Shown: positions 14,226-26,272, counted from the stretch's first letter. The stretch: 64,000 bases of DNA from Orobanche coerulescens (GCA_033398695.1 JAWKAU010000039.1:744001-808000); one strand, 5' to 3'. Numbers and translations: made by a program. Notes: generated by a model not told the origin, from the letters alone.

Positions 14226-14440
14226 ACTGCTTAGCGTGCGCTACGTACTCTACGTAACGTGCGCTAAGCCGGCCTGTTAGCGTACGCTATCGTGTAAGAC
14301 TAGCGTGCGCTAGCCACGAACTGACAGTTTGAACCGGATGATACATAACGCACGCTACGTACGTATTATGCGTTAATTGAACACCGATAGCGCACGTTAA
14401 CTCACATATGTTAGCGTGCGCTAATCTTGCATGGCAGAAT
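14226..14440. repeat. TAGCGTGCGCTA inverted-repeat cluster, R/U5 side of G LTR
   Basis: Several copies of the 12-bp near-palindrome TAGCGTGCGCTA and variants (TAGCGTACGCTA, AACGTGCGCTAA, TAGCGCACGTTA) within about 215 bp. It lies downstream of the TATA-like box in element orientation. Its counterpart in the other LTR is 21465-21675. Confidence 0.85.
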
Positions 14441-15103
14441 ACTGCTAACGGGAAAACCTGGGTTGAAAGGTGGTGAATTTCATGAACTCTTATGCTGATA
14501 ATACAAATTACCCTCGGGCATATCATGCTAATAAGGTTTGTGGAAGTTCTATGATTATGAGATACAAATATACGGATAATTATCTCAACATCATAACTCA
14601 TCCAAGATCTTCAAGAAATATTCTAAGTTCCGATTATTCCAAGTCCCAAAACATATGATTCCTTACGTAAAACATACGAACTAGGTAATCTTCATATACT
14701 GGTCGATTGATTTTGAAGATATATAACATGCTCAGGAAATCCACATACTAAAAGGTTCAATGGATCATACGATGAATAAGTGTCGAAACGTCGAAAATAT
14801 CCTTCTAACACAAGATGTACGATTAATAACGAATCTAACTGACTAGATGAACATGATCAACATCCTTTAGAACACTACTAGTATTGGTGAAGAATCACCT
14901 ACCTCAAGGTAGTGAAGAACACGGAGGAAAATGAAGCAATCCAACATCGAAAGCTTGAACACCAATCTCCAATGATATACGATCTTCAATCACGAACTAG
15001 GATGTTGATATGAAGTGTTTAGGATGAAGGAAGTTATGTTCTAAGTGTAAGAATTCGGGTAAAGGGAGAAGAAAGAACTGAAATCACGAATAGGATGCTG
15101 TCC

Positions 15104-15113
15104 TATTTATAAG
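15104..15113 (-). promoter_or_regulatory. TATA-like box of G LTR
   Basis: The minus strand reads CTTATAAATAGG here, a good plant TATA context. The inverted-repeat cluster starts about 10 bp upstream on that strand. The counterpart in the 5' LTR, at about 22342-22351, is the copy expected to drive the element. Assigned by motif and position only. Confidence 0.6.
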
Positions 15114-15121
15114 AAATGGCT

Positions 15122-15425
15122 ATTAGCGCGCGCTAGACCCTGCTCGTAGCGTGCGCTAACGGCTCACTGACTTAACTGTACTCAGCACTTAGCGTGCGCT
15201 ACGCATATACCTGTAGCGTGCGCTAAGGCGTTGACTCGGCTTATCCCGAAAGCCATCCAGGTACATCCCGACACGATCTGACAGGGGTCCCCCGGCCATC
15301 TCTCACCTACTGCACGTCTCGATCAAATTGACCACGCATAGTGTGCGCTAATGACCCTCAGTAGCGTGCGCTATGAATCCACGTTAGCGCACGCTAAACA
15401 TAGCCGATAGCGTGCGCTACATGCG
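15122..15425. repeat. TAGCGTGCGCTA inverted-repeat cluster upstream of G TATA
   Basis: Eight copies of TAGCGYRCGCTA-like near-palindromes in two groups (15122-15232 and 15333-15420), separated by unrelated sequence. They include TAGCGCGCGCTA, TAGCGTGCGCTA and TAGCGCACGCTA. The cluster lies in U3, directly upstream of the TATA-like box. The same cluster is in the partner LTR at about 22360-22663. Confidence 0.9.
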
Positions 15426-15571
15426 CAGAATTACAATCTTTAAATCACAAACACGAAATTATACGCTCGACAACATCGGATTATGAAATACGGAGAATAG
15501 TACTCAGACAAAAGTACAATCATTACAATATCACAAGTTCCAATTACACAACAGAAATCTCGGGTATTACA

Positions 15572-15588
15572 TCCTTCCTCCCTAAAAA
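15572..15588 (-). promoter_or_regulatory. Element G polypurine tract
   Basis: On the minus strand TTTTTAGGGAGGAAGGA abuts the 3' LTR start. This is the expected plus-strand primer of reverse transcription. Confidence 0.85.
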
Positions 15589-15606
15589 GAAGTTTCGTCC
15601 CGAAAC

Positions 15607-16314
15607 TTAAGATGAAAACAACTCCGGATATCTAGTCTTCATACTGTCCTCCGTTTCCCAAGTGGCCTCTTCGACTCCATGTCGTGACCATTGTACTTTA
15701 ACCAAGTGTATTGGTTTATTCCTCAATTGTTTGATCCGGCTCTCAAGTATCTTGATTGGTCTCTCTTCGAAGGTGCCATCATTAGCTATCTCGATCTCGT
15801 CGAAATCAATGATGTGGTGGGGTCCGTACATACTTCATTGATTGGGATACGTGAAACACATTGTGAACGTGACTCGGCGATGGCGGTAAGGCCAACTGTA
15901 TGCTAAATCTCCAACTCTCTCGAGGATCTCAAATGGTACGATATATCTCGGACTAAGCTTGCCTCTCCTCCCAAAATGGAAAATCCCTCGTGTAGGAGAC
16001 ACCTTCAATAGTACATGGTCTCCAATTCGAACTCTAGAGGGCGATGACGTACATCTGCATAAGACTTCATCGACTCTGGGCGATCAACAGTCTCTCTCGA
16101 ATAAAGGCTATCTTCTCTTTAGTCTTAATAATCAATTACTGTTACGTACAGATCAAATCCGAAGAATCATCCCAACATAGGGGTGATCGGAATCTTCTCC
16201 CGTACAAAGCTTCAAATGGTGCCATCTTAATTGAAGCATGCCAACTATTATTGTAGGTGAATTCAACTAATGGCAAATGAACTTCCCAATCAGTTGACCA
16301 ATCAAGCACGAGCT
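15607..16314 (-). pseudogene. Element G integrase C-terminus and chromodomain, frameshifted
   Basis: The last 74 codons (15607-15831) end the polyprotein and contain the chromodomain: RIKQLRNKPIHLVKVQWSRH followed by [13 protein letters not shown] and YPELF. This layout (basic strand, V-x-W, E-E-A-T-W-E) matches the chromodomain of Tekay/Del chromoviruses, which binds or senses heterochromatic histone marks and is thought to steer integration. Between 15832 and 16314 the rest of the integrase core and the GPY/F region can be followed only across several frames. The stop at 15607 is in the expected place, about 20 bp before the polypurine tract. Confidence 0.85.
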
Positions 16315-17613
16315 CTAAGCATGTCTTCTACGATTTGAATAGTCTTTTGGATTGGCCGTCCGTTTGGGGATGATAAGTTGTGCTAAAGTTGAGCTCGGTC
16401 CCAGGCCACGTGAATGCTTTCGGAAGTGTGACACGAAGCGACCATCTCGGTCCGAAATAATGGTCCTCGGTGTCCCATGCAATCTGACTATCTCCGCAAT
16501 AAATACTCGTGCCAATCTCTCGGGTCCCCATGTATCTTTAATTCCCAGGAAATGAGCCGACTTGGTTAGTCGATCAACTACAACCCAAATCATGTTCATT
16601 CCCGTTCTAGTCCTTGGCATACTAGTGATGAAGTCCATCGAGATATCCTCCCACTTCCACTCAGGGATCGGAAGCGGTTTTAACATCCCGGCAGGTCGTT
16701 GATGTTCAATCTTAACCTGCTGACAAGTCAAACACTTCGAAACGTACTCTGCTACGTCCTTCTTCATATTCCCCCACCAGAAGTTCTGCTTTAAATCCTT
16801 ATACATCTTACTGCTGCCTGGGTGAATAGAATAGGGCGTGCTATGAGCTTCCTTTAAAATTGTCCATCTCAAATCATCATCCTCGGGAACGCAAAGTCGT
16901 CTCTGAAATCTCATAACTCCATCGTCTTGTATCACGAATCCTGGGGCTTTTCCCTTCTTTACTTCATCACATAATCGAAGGATCAGAGAATCGTTCAATT
17001 GTTTAGACTTGATCTCCTCGACTAGTGATGAAGTCAGTTCCATCACATAAAGTTGCCCTTGGATTCGTGGTGCCCATACTTCAATCCCTTCGCGGATAAG
17101 TTCTCGTTGAATATTGGTTTGGAACGTAAGTGCTTCCAACACTCGAAGAGAAACAGGTTTACGACTCAAAGCATCGGCTACTACGTTTGCTTTCCCCGGA
17201 TGATAGAGAATCTCCAAGTCGTAGTCCTTGATCAATTCCAGCCACCTTCTCTGCCTCATGTTTAATTCTCTCTGACTGAAGATGTACTTGAAGCTCTTAT
17301 GATCTGTAAAGATCTGACAATGAGTACCGTACAAATAATGTTGCCAAATTTTCAAGGCAAAGACCACAGCTGCTAGCTCCAGATCATGAGTAGGGTAATC
17401 AATCTCGTACGGTTTCAATTGCCGAGAAGCATAAGCAATCACTATATCCTTCTGCATCAACACACAACCCAAACCCTGATTTGAAGCGTCGCTGTATACC
17501 ATGAATCCATCAGTTCCCTCTGGCAGCGCTAATATAGGTCTTGTCGGTCTCCTCTTAAGTTCGTCAAAACCACTGGCACTTCTCATTCCACGTGAACTTT
17601 TGAGTTTTACCAT
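16315..17613 (-). pseudogene. Element G RNase H and integrase segment of pol
   Basis: Open for 432 codons. Residues about 25-150 are RNase H: D42 in [11 protein letters not shown]79 in [11 protein letters not shown]104 in FTDHKSF and D147 in VVADALS, so all four acidic positions are present. Residues about 250-300 are the integrase zinc finger (H257, H264, C294, C297). The integrase core starts near 320 with D327 (SMDFITS) and D388 (SDRDGRF). After SHF near residue 397 the frame shifts, so the catalytic glutamate region continues in another frame (a stretch with YHPQTDGQS at 16328-16531). The first 25 residues are out of frame with the RT before it, so the ATG is not a real start. Confidence 0.92.
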
Positions 17614-18479
17614 AATTGGTGAGTGAGCGGACGAGCAATTTTGGAAAATCCCTCTACAAAGCGGCGATAATATCCAGAAAGTCCTAAGAAGCTTCGGACT
17701 TCTTTCACGTTTTTAGGAGCTTCCCAATCCAAGATTGCTTCGACTTTCTTCGGGTCCACCTGAACTCCGTCGGCTGATATCACATGCCCAAGGAAGGTTA
17801 CTTCCTTAAGCCAGAACTCGCATTTTGAAAATTTTGCATACAGCTGTTCCTTCCTCAAGGTGCTCAAAACCATACGTAAATATTCAGCATGTTCCTCTGC
17901 GTCCCTCGAATATATCAGGATGTCGTCAATGAAGACGACCACAAATTTATCCAAGTATTCCAAGAATACCCGATTCATCAATTGCATGAATACCGCAGGA
18001 GCATTGGTAAGTCCAAACGGCATTACTACAAATTCATAGTGCCCGTACCGGGATTTGAAAGCAGATTTCGGTATATCCGACTCCTTAATTCTCAACTGGT
18101 GGTATCCCGATCGCAAGTCAATCTTCGAGAATACCCTTGCCCCTTGCAGTTGATCAAACAAGTCGTCGATCCGAGGTATATGATACTTATTCTTGATCGT
18201 CATCTTGTTGAGCTCCCTGTAATCAATACACAGTCGGAGGGATCCGTCTTTCTTCCGGACAAAGAGAACGGGCGCTCCCCAAGGAGAAACACTAGGTTGG
18301 ATATAGCCCTTCTGTAACAATTCCTCCAGTTGTTTCTTGAGTTCATACATCTCGGTTGGCGCCATGCGGTATGGTGCTCTGGAAATAGGAGCTGCTCCAG
18401 GCTCTAATTCGATAGTGAATTCCACTCCCCTCTGCGGAGGTAACCTGAGTAGTTCGTCGGAAATACATCGAGAACTCAT
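17607..18479 (-). pseudogene. Element G reverse transcriptase segment of pol
   Basis: 290 codons covering most of the RT domain: [16 protein letters not shown] entry, [45 protein letters not shown], the catalytic FIDD at residues 183-186 (the YXDD box, F form usual in this clade), then FLGHVIS and the [17 protein letters not shown] thumb. It ends by frameshift at HQLW just before RNase H. The upstream end is also a frameshift: the linker with GKLIKAMKAVKL is read in another frame at 18343-18612. RT would copy the element RNA to DNA in cytoplasmic particles. Broken as it stands. Confidence 0.95.
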
Positions 18480-18990
18480 TCACAATCGAAATAGGCAGAG
18501 CTCTACTCCTTCCTCTTTCCTCATGGCATAGCACCAAAGTCCGTGACATCCTGCTTGATAATTTCACGGCTTTCATTGCTTTGATCAATTTTCCCGAGCT
18601 TCCGGTCTCCATCCTCGGAATAAGTGCTCGAGATCCGTCATCGGCAATGATGGAAATGACTCTCTCTCGGTAATTGAAACAGCTCCATAACGGTTGAGCA
18701 GGTCATCTCCGAGAATTAAATCGTCACCGTAGATGTCAACTACAATGAGATTCGATGGCCACTCTCTTCCTTCTATAGATCTGGAAATCCCTAGCTTCTA
18801 GGGTTCCCACAATTTTCTCTCCACTCGGTAATCCCACAACATAAGGTTCACAATTACACAAGCACGAGATTTTCAAGCGATTAACACGGTTCAAAGATAT
18901 AAAAGAATGCGTAGCTCCCGAATCGAACAAGACACTAGCTGGTTGCAAAAGGATCTGAATCGTGCACGATGCAACGGTGTATTCGATCAT
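18480..18990 (-). pseudogene. Element G protease and protease-RT linker
   Basis: The open frame 18736-18990 (84 codons) contains the aspartic protease active site VLFDSGATHSFIS (D23-S-G-A) followed by the usual CEPYVVGLPSGEK strand. The frame breaks near 18740, and the linker to RT is split over at least two frames. The protease processes the Gag-Pol polyprotein in this clade. The upstream residues EYTVASCTIQILLQ resemble the normal lead-in, so protease was fused to gag in a single long polyprotein. Confidence 0.88.
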
Positions 18991-20193
18991 CCTTCTTCAT
19001 ATCGTAAATACGAGGAGGAACGGACCCGACCTTTGGATGTCTCTCTCTTTCCAACGTTACTGCTGAAATCCACTCTGCTGCGTCTGGTTCACACTCGTCT
19101 CCTTGGCAATGGAGTGAGTGCGAGTACCAAAAGATCGGGTCGCATTCCCACAAAAGGTTGCGCGATGTCCTTCTGTCCACACTCAAAGCAGTCACGGCGG
19201 TAGCGAAACAATCACGTCGAACATGTCCCGCTTTGCCACAGTTGTAACACTTCTTCCCTGCGTCTGAAACAGTTGGTGCTGCCCGGAACTTCTTTCCACC
19301 TCGAGAAGGATGCGGAGGTCTCCTGGATGAATGAAAAGAGGACTGACCCCTGCGAGGTCCGCTACTCTTATCCTCCGTGAAGTTGCCAGACACCTTCTGT
19401 TTCTTTGCTTCCATCGCTTTCTCTCTGCTGCCTCCTTCATATCATAGGCCAACGCCTTGTCACGATCTGTCGCAAGGTGGTACATTCAAATCCGGACATA
19501 TCTGCTGAATTTCCGGCTTCATTCGCATGTCAAAATGAAAAATCTTCTCCGCCTCGGTCGACCAAGTGGCGCACATAAGTCATTGGTGATTAAAAGTCTT
19601 AATCACGTCCGTCACAGATACTTCGAATTTTGTGGTGAGAAAAACTCCCGAACTCGGGCTTCTCTAGCTGGGTGAGGACAATCGCACCTCCATCATCAAT
19701 TTGAATTCCGTCCAGTCAACATTGTGCTCCTCGGTCGAATGGCCTCCCACCGGTTGAAAGCCTCCCGGTCGAAAGATCTTGGGCGGCCAGGAACCTTTCT
19801 ATCGTTGGGACAGTTAATCCTGTAAAATTCTTACGTAATTCTTTGACCGGTGATCCCAAGAAAGCGTCTCGGCAGAGCCGTCAAATTTCGGAGGGTGCAA
19901 TTTAATCACTTGGTAAGCCATCTATCTCCTCGATTTTCCACGTTATCTTCTTGTCCCATCGCCGTCTGCATGCGATCCACAACTTGAGCAAACTGGTTTA
20001 TCTGGGCAACCACCTGCTGAAGCACTCCCGGCACGTTAGGATCTGCATTATTATTTGCCGATCCCTGCTATCCCCTGGAATGGGAATCCGTTCGACTAGC
20101 GGTTATCTCTGGGGTAGATACCGACTCTTCTTGCCTCGCATTTCCACGTCCGCGTCCACGACCGCGTCCGCGTCCACGACCTCCTCTCAACAT
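18991..20193 (-). pseudogene. Element G gag, broken
   Basis: The reading begins at ATG 20193 with an arginine/glycine-rich N-terminus (MLRGGRGRGRGRGRGRG), as in other Tekay gags. Capsid sequence follows with phrases such as KFDGSAE, then one CCHC nucleocapsid knuckle, CYNCGKAGHVRRDC, in the open frame 18935-19414. Many one- and two-base indels between 19480 and 20100 split it over all frames. Several look like the recurring CAG/CTG-type indels found elsewhere in the window, so part of the damage may be consensus error. One knuckle, not two, separates this family from D and F. Confidence 0.85.
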
Positions 20194-20435
20194 ACTGTAA
20201 ACATAAATACTCAATATCCAGGACAAACTTTCTCAAAGTACATTCATCAATGTTTACAAGACATGAATTAAATAAAAACGGTAGTATTCGAGATTAGGAA
20301 ACTTACAACCACGGTCCACACGACGATGCTGGCTCAGCAGTGATGTTACGAACGACCAATAATCAAATAACGTAAACAGACCCAACTAACCTGACTGCCA
20401 AGATATCCATGAATCTTAGCTCTGATACCATATTC
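20194..20435 (-). other. Element G leader and primer-binding site
   Basis: About 240 bp between the 5' LTR and the gag ATG. On the minus strand TGGTATCAGAGCTAAG (20415-20430) lies 5 bp after the LTR end and matches the primer site for initiator Met-tRNA, standard for chromoviruses. No other feature seen. Confidence 0.85.
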
Positions 20436-22809
20436 TGTAACACCCCGAGATATTCGGAATAATTACAGCGCCGTAAACCCTTTAGATAAGGATTTACAAG
20501 GCTAAATTTAAAAGAAGTGTAAAAATAATCCAATCGAACAACTGAAGTTCAAATACAGATTTGATTCAACCGATCAAATGAGTTAACTTATACAACCATA
20601 TCGAAATGACCTTATAAAATACAGACGTACTCGAGTACTAAACGAACCAAGAAGACAAATTACGATAACAATAACATCAACCACATCACTAAGCCATCTC
20701 ATCGTCCTGTCGGTACTGTGGTTGCCTCCCCGCTCCTCGGCTACCTGAACATCAAAACAATGTCCACCCCCGAAGGGGTTAGCAAAACAATGCTAGTACA
20801 AGTATCATCATACAATAAATCATCAATGCATCATAAAACATGCAAAACGGACTTCCGCCACCGGAATCCAACGATGCGAATCCTCACGATTCCATCAACA
20901 CAATACAGGGTAATCCGGCGATCCAGCGCCCTTGGTATAGATCCCCATGATGATCCCGTCGGACCAACGCATGGTGGAAAACCCGTCCAACGATCCAGCG
21001 CCCTCAGCATAGATCCCCATGATGATCCCGTTGGACCAACGCATGGTGGACATTCGATCCAGCGCCCTCAGCATAGATTCTCATGATCCCCTCGGATCAT
21101 TTATACCATAAATCAATCAACTATGCATACACATATGCATTTCAATATGTTCATCAATACGAACAAATAACAACGAATATCACGAGCATTTTCAGAAATA
21201 CATCTCATATTCAACAATATGGGTAAAACCACAAGCATGATCAAAGTTTCAATATAAATTGAACTCGACATATGATACTTGCCTCGAAAATGGCAAGGAC
21301 GAAACACTTCAATGATCTCGACACACTCGAAGGCCGCCTCCTTCGATCAACGTAACCAGCTCAAACCTTAACAAAAGGAATGATATACAAATCATCTCAA
21401 GTCGAACGATGGCCTAACAATTCGGTCTACGGCCGAAAAACTCAAAATAAACAATATGCCTGGACTGCTTAGCGTGCGCTACGTACTCTACGTAACGTGC
21501 GCTAAGCCGGCCTGTTAGCGTACGCTATCGTGTAAGACTAGCGTGCGCTAGCCACGAACTGACAGTTTGAACCGGATGATACAAAACGCACGCTACGTAC
21601 GTATTGTGCGTTAACTGAACCCCGATAGCGCACGTTAACTCACATATGTTAGCGTGCGCTAATCTTGCATGGCAGAATACTGCTAACGGGAAAAACTGGG
21701 TTGAAAGGTGGTGAATTTCATGAACTCTTATGCTGATAATACAAATTACCCTCGGACATATCATGATAATAAGGTTTGTGGAAGTTCTATGATTATGAGA
21801 TACAAATATACGGATAATTATCTCAACATCATAACTCATCCAAGATCTTCAAGAAATATTCTAAGTTCCGATTATTCCAAGTCCCAAAACATATGATTCC
21901 TTACGTAAAACATACGAACTAGGTAATTTTCATATACTGGTCGATTAGTTTTGAAGATACATAACATGCTCAGGAAATCCACATACTAAAAGGTTCAATG
22001 GATCATACGATGAATAAGTGTCGAAACGTCGAAAATATCCTTCTAACACAAGATGTACGATTAATAACGAATCTAACTGACTAGATGAACATGATCAACA
22101 TCCTTTAGAACACTACTAGTATTGGTGAAGAATCACCTACCTCAAGGTAGTGAAGAACACGGAGGAAAATGAAGCAATCCAACACCGAAAGCTTGAACAC
22201 CAATCTCCAATGATATACGATCTTCAATCACGAACTAGGATGTTGATATGAAGTGTTTAGGATGAAGGAAGTTATGTTCTAAGTGTAAGAATTCGGGTAA
22301 AGGGAGAAGAAAGAACTAAAATCACGAATAGGATGCTGTCCTATTTATAAGAAATGGCTATTAGCGCGTGCTAGACCCTGCTCGTAGCGTGCGCTAACGG
22401 CTCACTGACTTAACTGTACTCAGCACTTAGCGTGCGCTACGCATATACCTGTAGCGTGCGCTAAGGCGTTGACTCGGCTTATCCCGAAAGCCGTCCAGGT
22501 ACATCCCGACACGATCCGATAGGGGTCCCCCGGCCAGCTCTCACCTACCGCACGTCTCGATCAAATTGACCACGCATAGCGTGCGCTAATGACCCTCAGT
22601 AGCGTGCGCTATGAATCCACGTTAGCGCACGCTAAACATAGCCTATAGCGTGCGCTACATGCGCAGAATTACAATCTTTAAATCACAAACACGAAATTAT
22701 ACGCTCGACAACATCGGATTATGAAATACGGAGAATAGTACTCAGACAAAAGTACAATCATTACAATATCACAAGTTCCAATTACACAACAGAAATCTCG
22801 GGTATTACA
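20436..22809 (-). repeat. Element G 5' LTR
   Basis: 2374 bp, nearly identical to 13199-15571, with the same tandem repeat (about 20920-21090), inverted-repeat clusters (21465-21675 and 22360-22663) and TATA-like box (about 22342-22351). This is the copy that would start transcription on the minus strand. Differences from the partner include TTTAGATAAGG for TTTATATAAGG and CTCGAG for CTTGAG near the outer end. Confidence 0.95.
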
Positions 22810-22814
22810 CTGTA

Positions 22815-24596
22815 CTCGTCCGGAAATGCCGAAGTCTCTGCCACAGGACTCGACCGTGTCGTCTGGCACGGCCGAGTCGAACTCTTCTGGATAAGCCAGA
22901 ACCGACTGCCCAGACGCCCGACCGTGTTCCAGGACACGGTCGAGTCAATGCCGAAGCGCCGCGACCGTGTCAAGCGGACACGGTCGAGTCCCTGCCGGCC
23001 AGTTGTGCGCCACGGCCGTGCCGATCGGCACGGGCCGTGTCGGCAGAACGACAAACCCTATAATTTCGTTTTTTTAGCATTTCAGCTCATTTCTTCATTC
23101 TTTCACCTTCATACGCGAGAGAGGGTCTTGAGGGAGAGATTTCTTCATCAATTATCATTTGAGTGTGGTTTTTAATCATTTTCATTCGGTTGTGAAGCTC
23201 GGATCATCGATCTATCGCGTGTTCTTCGAATCATAGTGCTTGAATCTTCAAAGGTAATCTTCATCAAACCTCTTGGATTTTCAAATTGTGTTGAGATATG
23301 ATGTTTTGGATGTTAAGATCATGTTGTATGAAGTGATATACGTATGATTATGGATATGTTCGATTATTCATTGGATTATTGAAGGATTATTCAAGAACAC
23401 TTTGAATGTTGTGTTGGATTTAGGGGTTTTCGATTAATTGTTGTTGAAATCACGAATTTGGATATTCATAATGGATTATTGATCGTATTGGAGATGTTTT
23501 GTTGGTTTGAAACACTTCTTGAGGATTTGGTGTTGGTATTTTGAAGTTTGGTTATAAACAATCGAAGTTGACCACAAAGTGTTCGATATAATGCCCCAAT
23601 GAACTTGGTCTTATCGTACCGACGTTTTGAGATCGTTATATTCGTGTTTGATGCGTATATTGAACGAATTGTTGGTAATTGTATTTATTCAAGGTTGTTC
23701 GAGTGACCGATATCTCAATTTGGACGTTGTTCGTGGAAGGATAATTGTCACCGGCGTTGAGTAAGTTAATTCTTACTCGGTTAAAAGGATATTCATTCCT
23801 TTTGTTGTTGATCATTCATAATCATAACTCATTCATCATTGTATTAATCATATTGAGACTTGTAATTGTTGAACAATCACTTCATTACTTGAGGCAGCGG
23901 TTCCAATCATTCCATTGAAACTATCAATCACTTCATTATTACTCTCATCTCGGTGAGTCATTCTTGACTTTGTCGATTATTATTTATTCATTGATATTCA
24001 TTACGGTCATTCTCGTTCATATGACCTTAAGGTTCATATTGCGTGGCGGGTGCGGATGTGTGGAATTTTTAGTCGGGCACATGATGGCCATGTATTGGGA
24101 GTGATACATTGGGTGTGCACACGGTAACGATTACCTCCGTGAGACTAATTAGGTACAAGGACGGGTGGGTCCGGTCATCCGTCTTGTACACTTACCTGAG
24201 AACACTACGGGCGTACTATGATGCTCCTCTTGGCGTAATTCATAACTAAAGATATTTCATAACTTGATTAAATCATGTTTGTGTATTTTCAACCCTTGAG
24301 GATTGTTGTTACGTATGGCGGCCGTTGGGAATTTTGTTTCGAGTCACGGCAAGGCAAAGGCACGGGAAGAGCATGTTGGCGAGAGTCAGTGATACTAGTA
24401 GGGGCCCCAGTCATTCCGTTTGTTTGATCATTTGATCATTTGATCCTTTCAGTTATTTCGTCATTTGTATTTTCCGCTGCAAATTCCGTTTCAGACGTTT
24501 GTTTATTCAGGGTGGTGTATTTTATCTTCACATAAAATATACTAGTATTCTGTGTTGTCCTGGCGTATTGTATTTAAACTCCTCATCGGAGTACTT
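22815..24596 (+). repeat. Element C 5' LTR, piece 2
   Basis: Resumes after the G duplication (22810-22814). It starts ACTCGTCCGGAAATGCCG, the same point as in the B, D and F LTRs. It holds the GC-rich inverted-repeat cluster (about 22850-23045), a TATA-like CCCTATAATTTCG (23053-23065), and then about 1.5 kb of A/T-rich R/U5 without coding signs. From about 24000 on it is most like A's LTR (GGCGTACTATGATGCTCC, CCTCCGTGAGACTAATTAGG), whereas upstream it is like D's. It ends TACTT (24592-24596), the left duplication of element A. Confidence 0.9.
22850..23045. repeat. GC-rich inverted-repeat cluster upstream of C TATA
   Basis: Contains GACCGTGTTCCAGGACACGG, a GACCGTGTC...GACACGGTCGAGTC pair, and CCGTGCCGATCGGCACGG (an 18-bp perfect palindrome). 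Each can form a short hairpin. The cluster directly precedes the TATA-like box at 23053. The same group is found in B, D and F. Confidence 0.85.
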
Positions 24597-26263
24597 TGTA
24601 ACACCCCAAACTAGGCGGATATTACAGTGCCGTGAATCCCCGACTGGGACTCACCAGGCAAATGAAAATGATGAATTAAATAATATAATTGTAGTACCGA
24701 ACCACATTATATTACCAAGTACTCCTATGAGGAGTTTAAGTACATTACACCAGGACAAAACAGAATACTAGTATATTTTATATGGAGATAAAATATACCA
24801 CCCTGAACAAATAAACATCTCAAACGGAATTTGCAGCGGAAAAAAATACAAATGACGGAATAACTGAAATGACTGAAAATGACTGAACAAACGGAATGAC
24901 TGGGGCCCCCTACTAGTATCACTGGGACTCGTCGCCGTCAACATGCTCTTCCCGTGCCTTTGCCTTGCCGTGACCTGAAAACAAAATCCCCCAACGGGGT
25001 CAGTTACACAGAATAACAATCCTCAAGAGTTGAAAATTACACAATCATGAATTAACTGAAGTTATGAAATATTCTGAATTATGAAGTTACGCTGAAGAGG
25101 AGTATCATAGTACGCCCGTAATGTCCTGTGCAAGTGTACAAGATGAATGACCGGACACACCCGTCCTTGTACCTAATTAGTCTCACGGAGGTAAGCGTTA
25201 CCGTGTGCACGGTCCGATGTATCGGTGAACCCAATACATGACCATCGTGTGCCCGACTAAAAATTCCACACAGCCACACCCGGCCACGCAATATGAACCC
25301 GGAAGGTCACATGAACGAGAATGACCATGATGAATATCAATGAATAATAATTAGACAAGGCCAAGATGACTCACCGATATGAAAGTAATAGTGACGTGAT
25401 TGATAACCCAATGAAATGATTTGGAACCGTCGTTCCTCGTGAATGAAATGATTATTCGACAATTACAAGTCTCAAAATGATTAATATTATGATGAATGAA
25501 TTATGATTATGAGCAATCAACAACAAAAGGAATGAGTATCCTTTTAACCGAGTAAGATTTAACTTACTCAATACCGATGAAGAATGTCCGTCCACGAACA
25601 ACGTCCTAACCAAGATACCGGTCGCTCGAACAACCTTGAATAACAATCATTACCAACAATCGTTCAATACACGTATTAAACAACAAAACACGACTAACCC
25701 AAAGGTCGAACAACGATAATCAAACTCATAGGGCATTCCAACGAATACATAACCAACCACACAACTTCGAAAATATCCAATCCCGAATATGTCGAAACCA
25801 ACATCAAATTGAATATTTCGAACCAACAAAACACTTCAATGATATCAATAATCCATTAGGAATCCATAATTCATGACTACAACAACATCAATCGGAAAAT
25901 GCCCAATTAACCGAAGTCAACCCCAAGGGTTCTTGAAATAATTCCGAAAATAACCATTAAATCCATAGGAATATATTTATCCAAGGTAGATAATCCATAT
26001 CTAACATATTCCAATGATAATCCAAGCTTACACGAAGAAATCGGAAGGAAAACCCAAAAATCCGAAATTCTAGATCCAAGAAATTAATACCTTTGATTCG
26101 GTGTTTTGGAGATGATGAAGTGATGATTAATCCAACTCAAAGACTTGAAGATGATGATTGATGATTACACCTTAAAGGATACTCTCAAAATCGCCCAAAT
26201 CGCCAAGAACCGACGAGAGCAAGAGATTAGAATGATAAATGACGAACTCTGACTAAACTGTCC

Positions 26264-26272
26264 AATTTATAG
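26264..26272 (-). promoter_or_regulatory. TATA-like box of A LTR
   Basis: The minus strand reads CTATAAATT, with the inverted-repeat cluster ending about 10 bp upstream. The 5' LTR copy lies at about 42993-43001. Assigned by motif and position only. Confidence 0.6.

Larger units (their letters stand above)
13199..15571 (-). repeat. Element G 3' LTR
   Basis: Runs from TGTAACACCCCGAG to CTCGGGTATTACA on the plus strand, 2373 bp. It pairs with 20436-22809. Read on the minus strand, it starts with A/T-rich U3, then a GC-rich inverted-repeat cluster (15122-15425), a TATA-like box (15104-15113), and a long R/U5 with a second inverted-repeat cluster (14226-14440) and a three-unit tandem repeat (13683-13860). 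No coding capacity is apparent; the small open frames here are not conserved in a gene-like way. Confidence 0.95.
13199..22809 (-). mobile_element. Element G: complete Ty3/gypsy chromovirus (Tekay/Del-like), 9.6 kb
   Basis: Reverse-strand element with two 2.37-kb LTRs (13199-15571 and 20436-22809), inserted in C's LTR with exact duplication CTGTA (13194-13198 and 22810-22814). Its order on the minus strand is LTR, Met-tRNA primer site, gag with one CCHC knuckle, protease, RT, RNase H, integrase, chromodomain, polypurine tract, LTR. It is a separate family from A-F: the LTR ends differ (TGTAATACCCGAGATTTCTG at the start, CTCGGGGTGTTACA at the end). The two LTRs differ at about 4 of the first 310 positions I compared, so insertion looks fairly recent. 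Coding regions are broken by several indels. Confidence 0.95.

Noticed and set aside
13875..14601. Short open frames repeated in both G LTRs (for example 104 codons at 14287-14601 and 21525-21839)
   Set aside because: They recur only because the LTRs are copies and lie across the inverted-repeat cluster; no domain or gene context.
17889..18317. 142-codon open frame opposite the G reverse transcriptase
   Set aside because: It is the antisense shadow of the conserved RT sequence, with no recognisable domain of its own.
20411..20435. Part of a Met-tRNA gene
   Set aside because: Only the roughly 16-base complement to the tRNA 3' end is present, next to an LTR; it is the primer-binding site.
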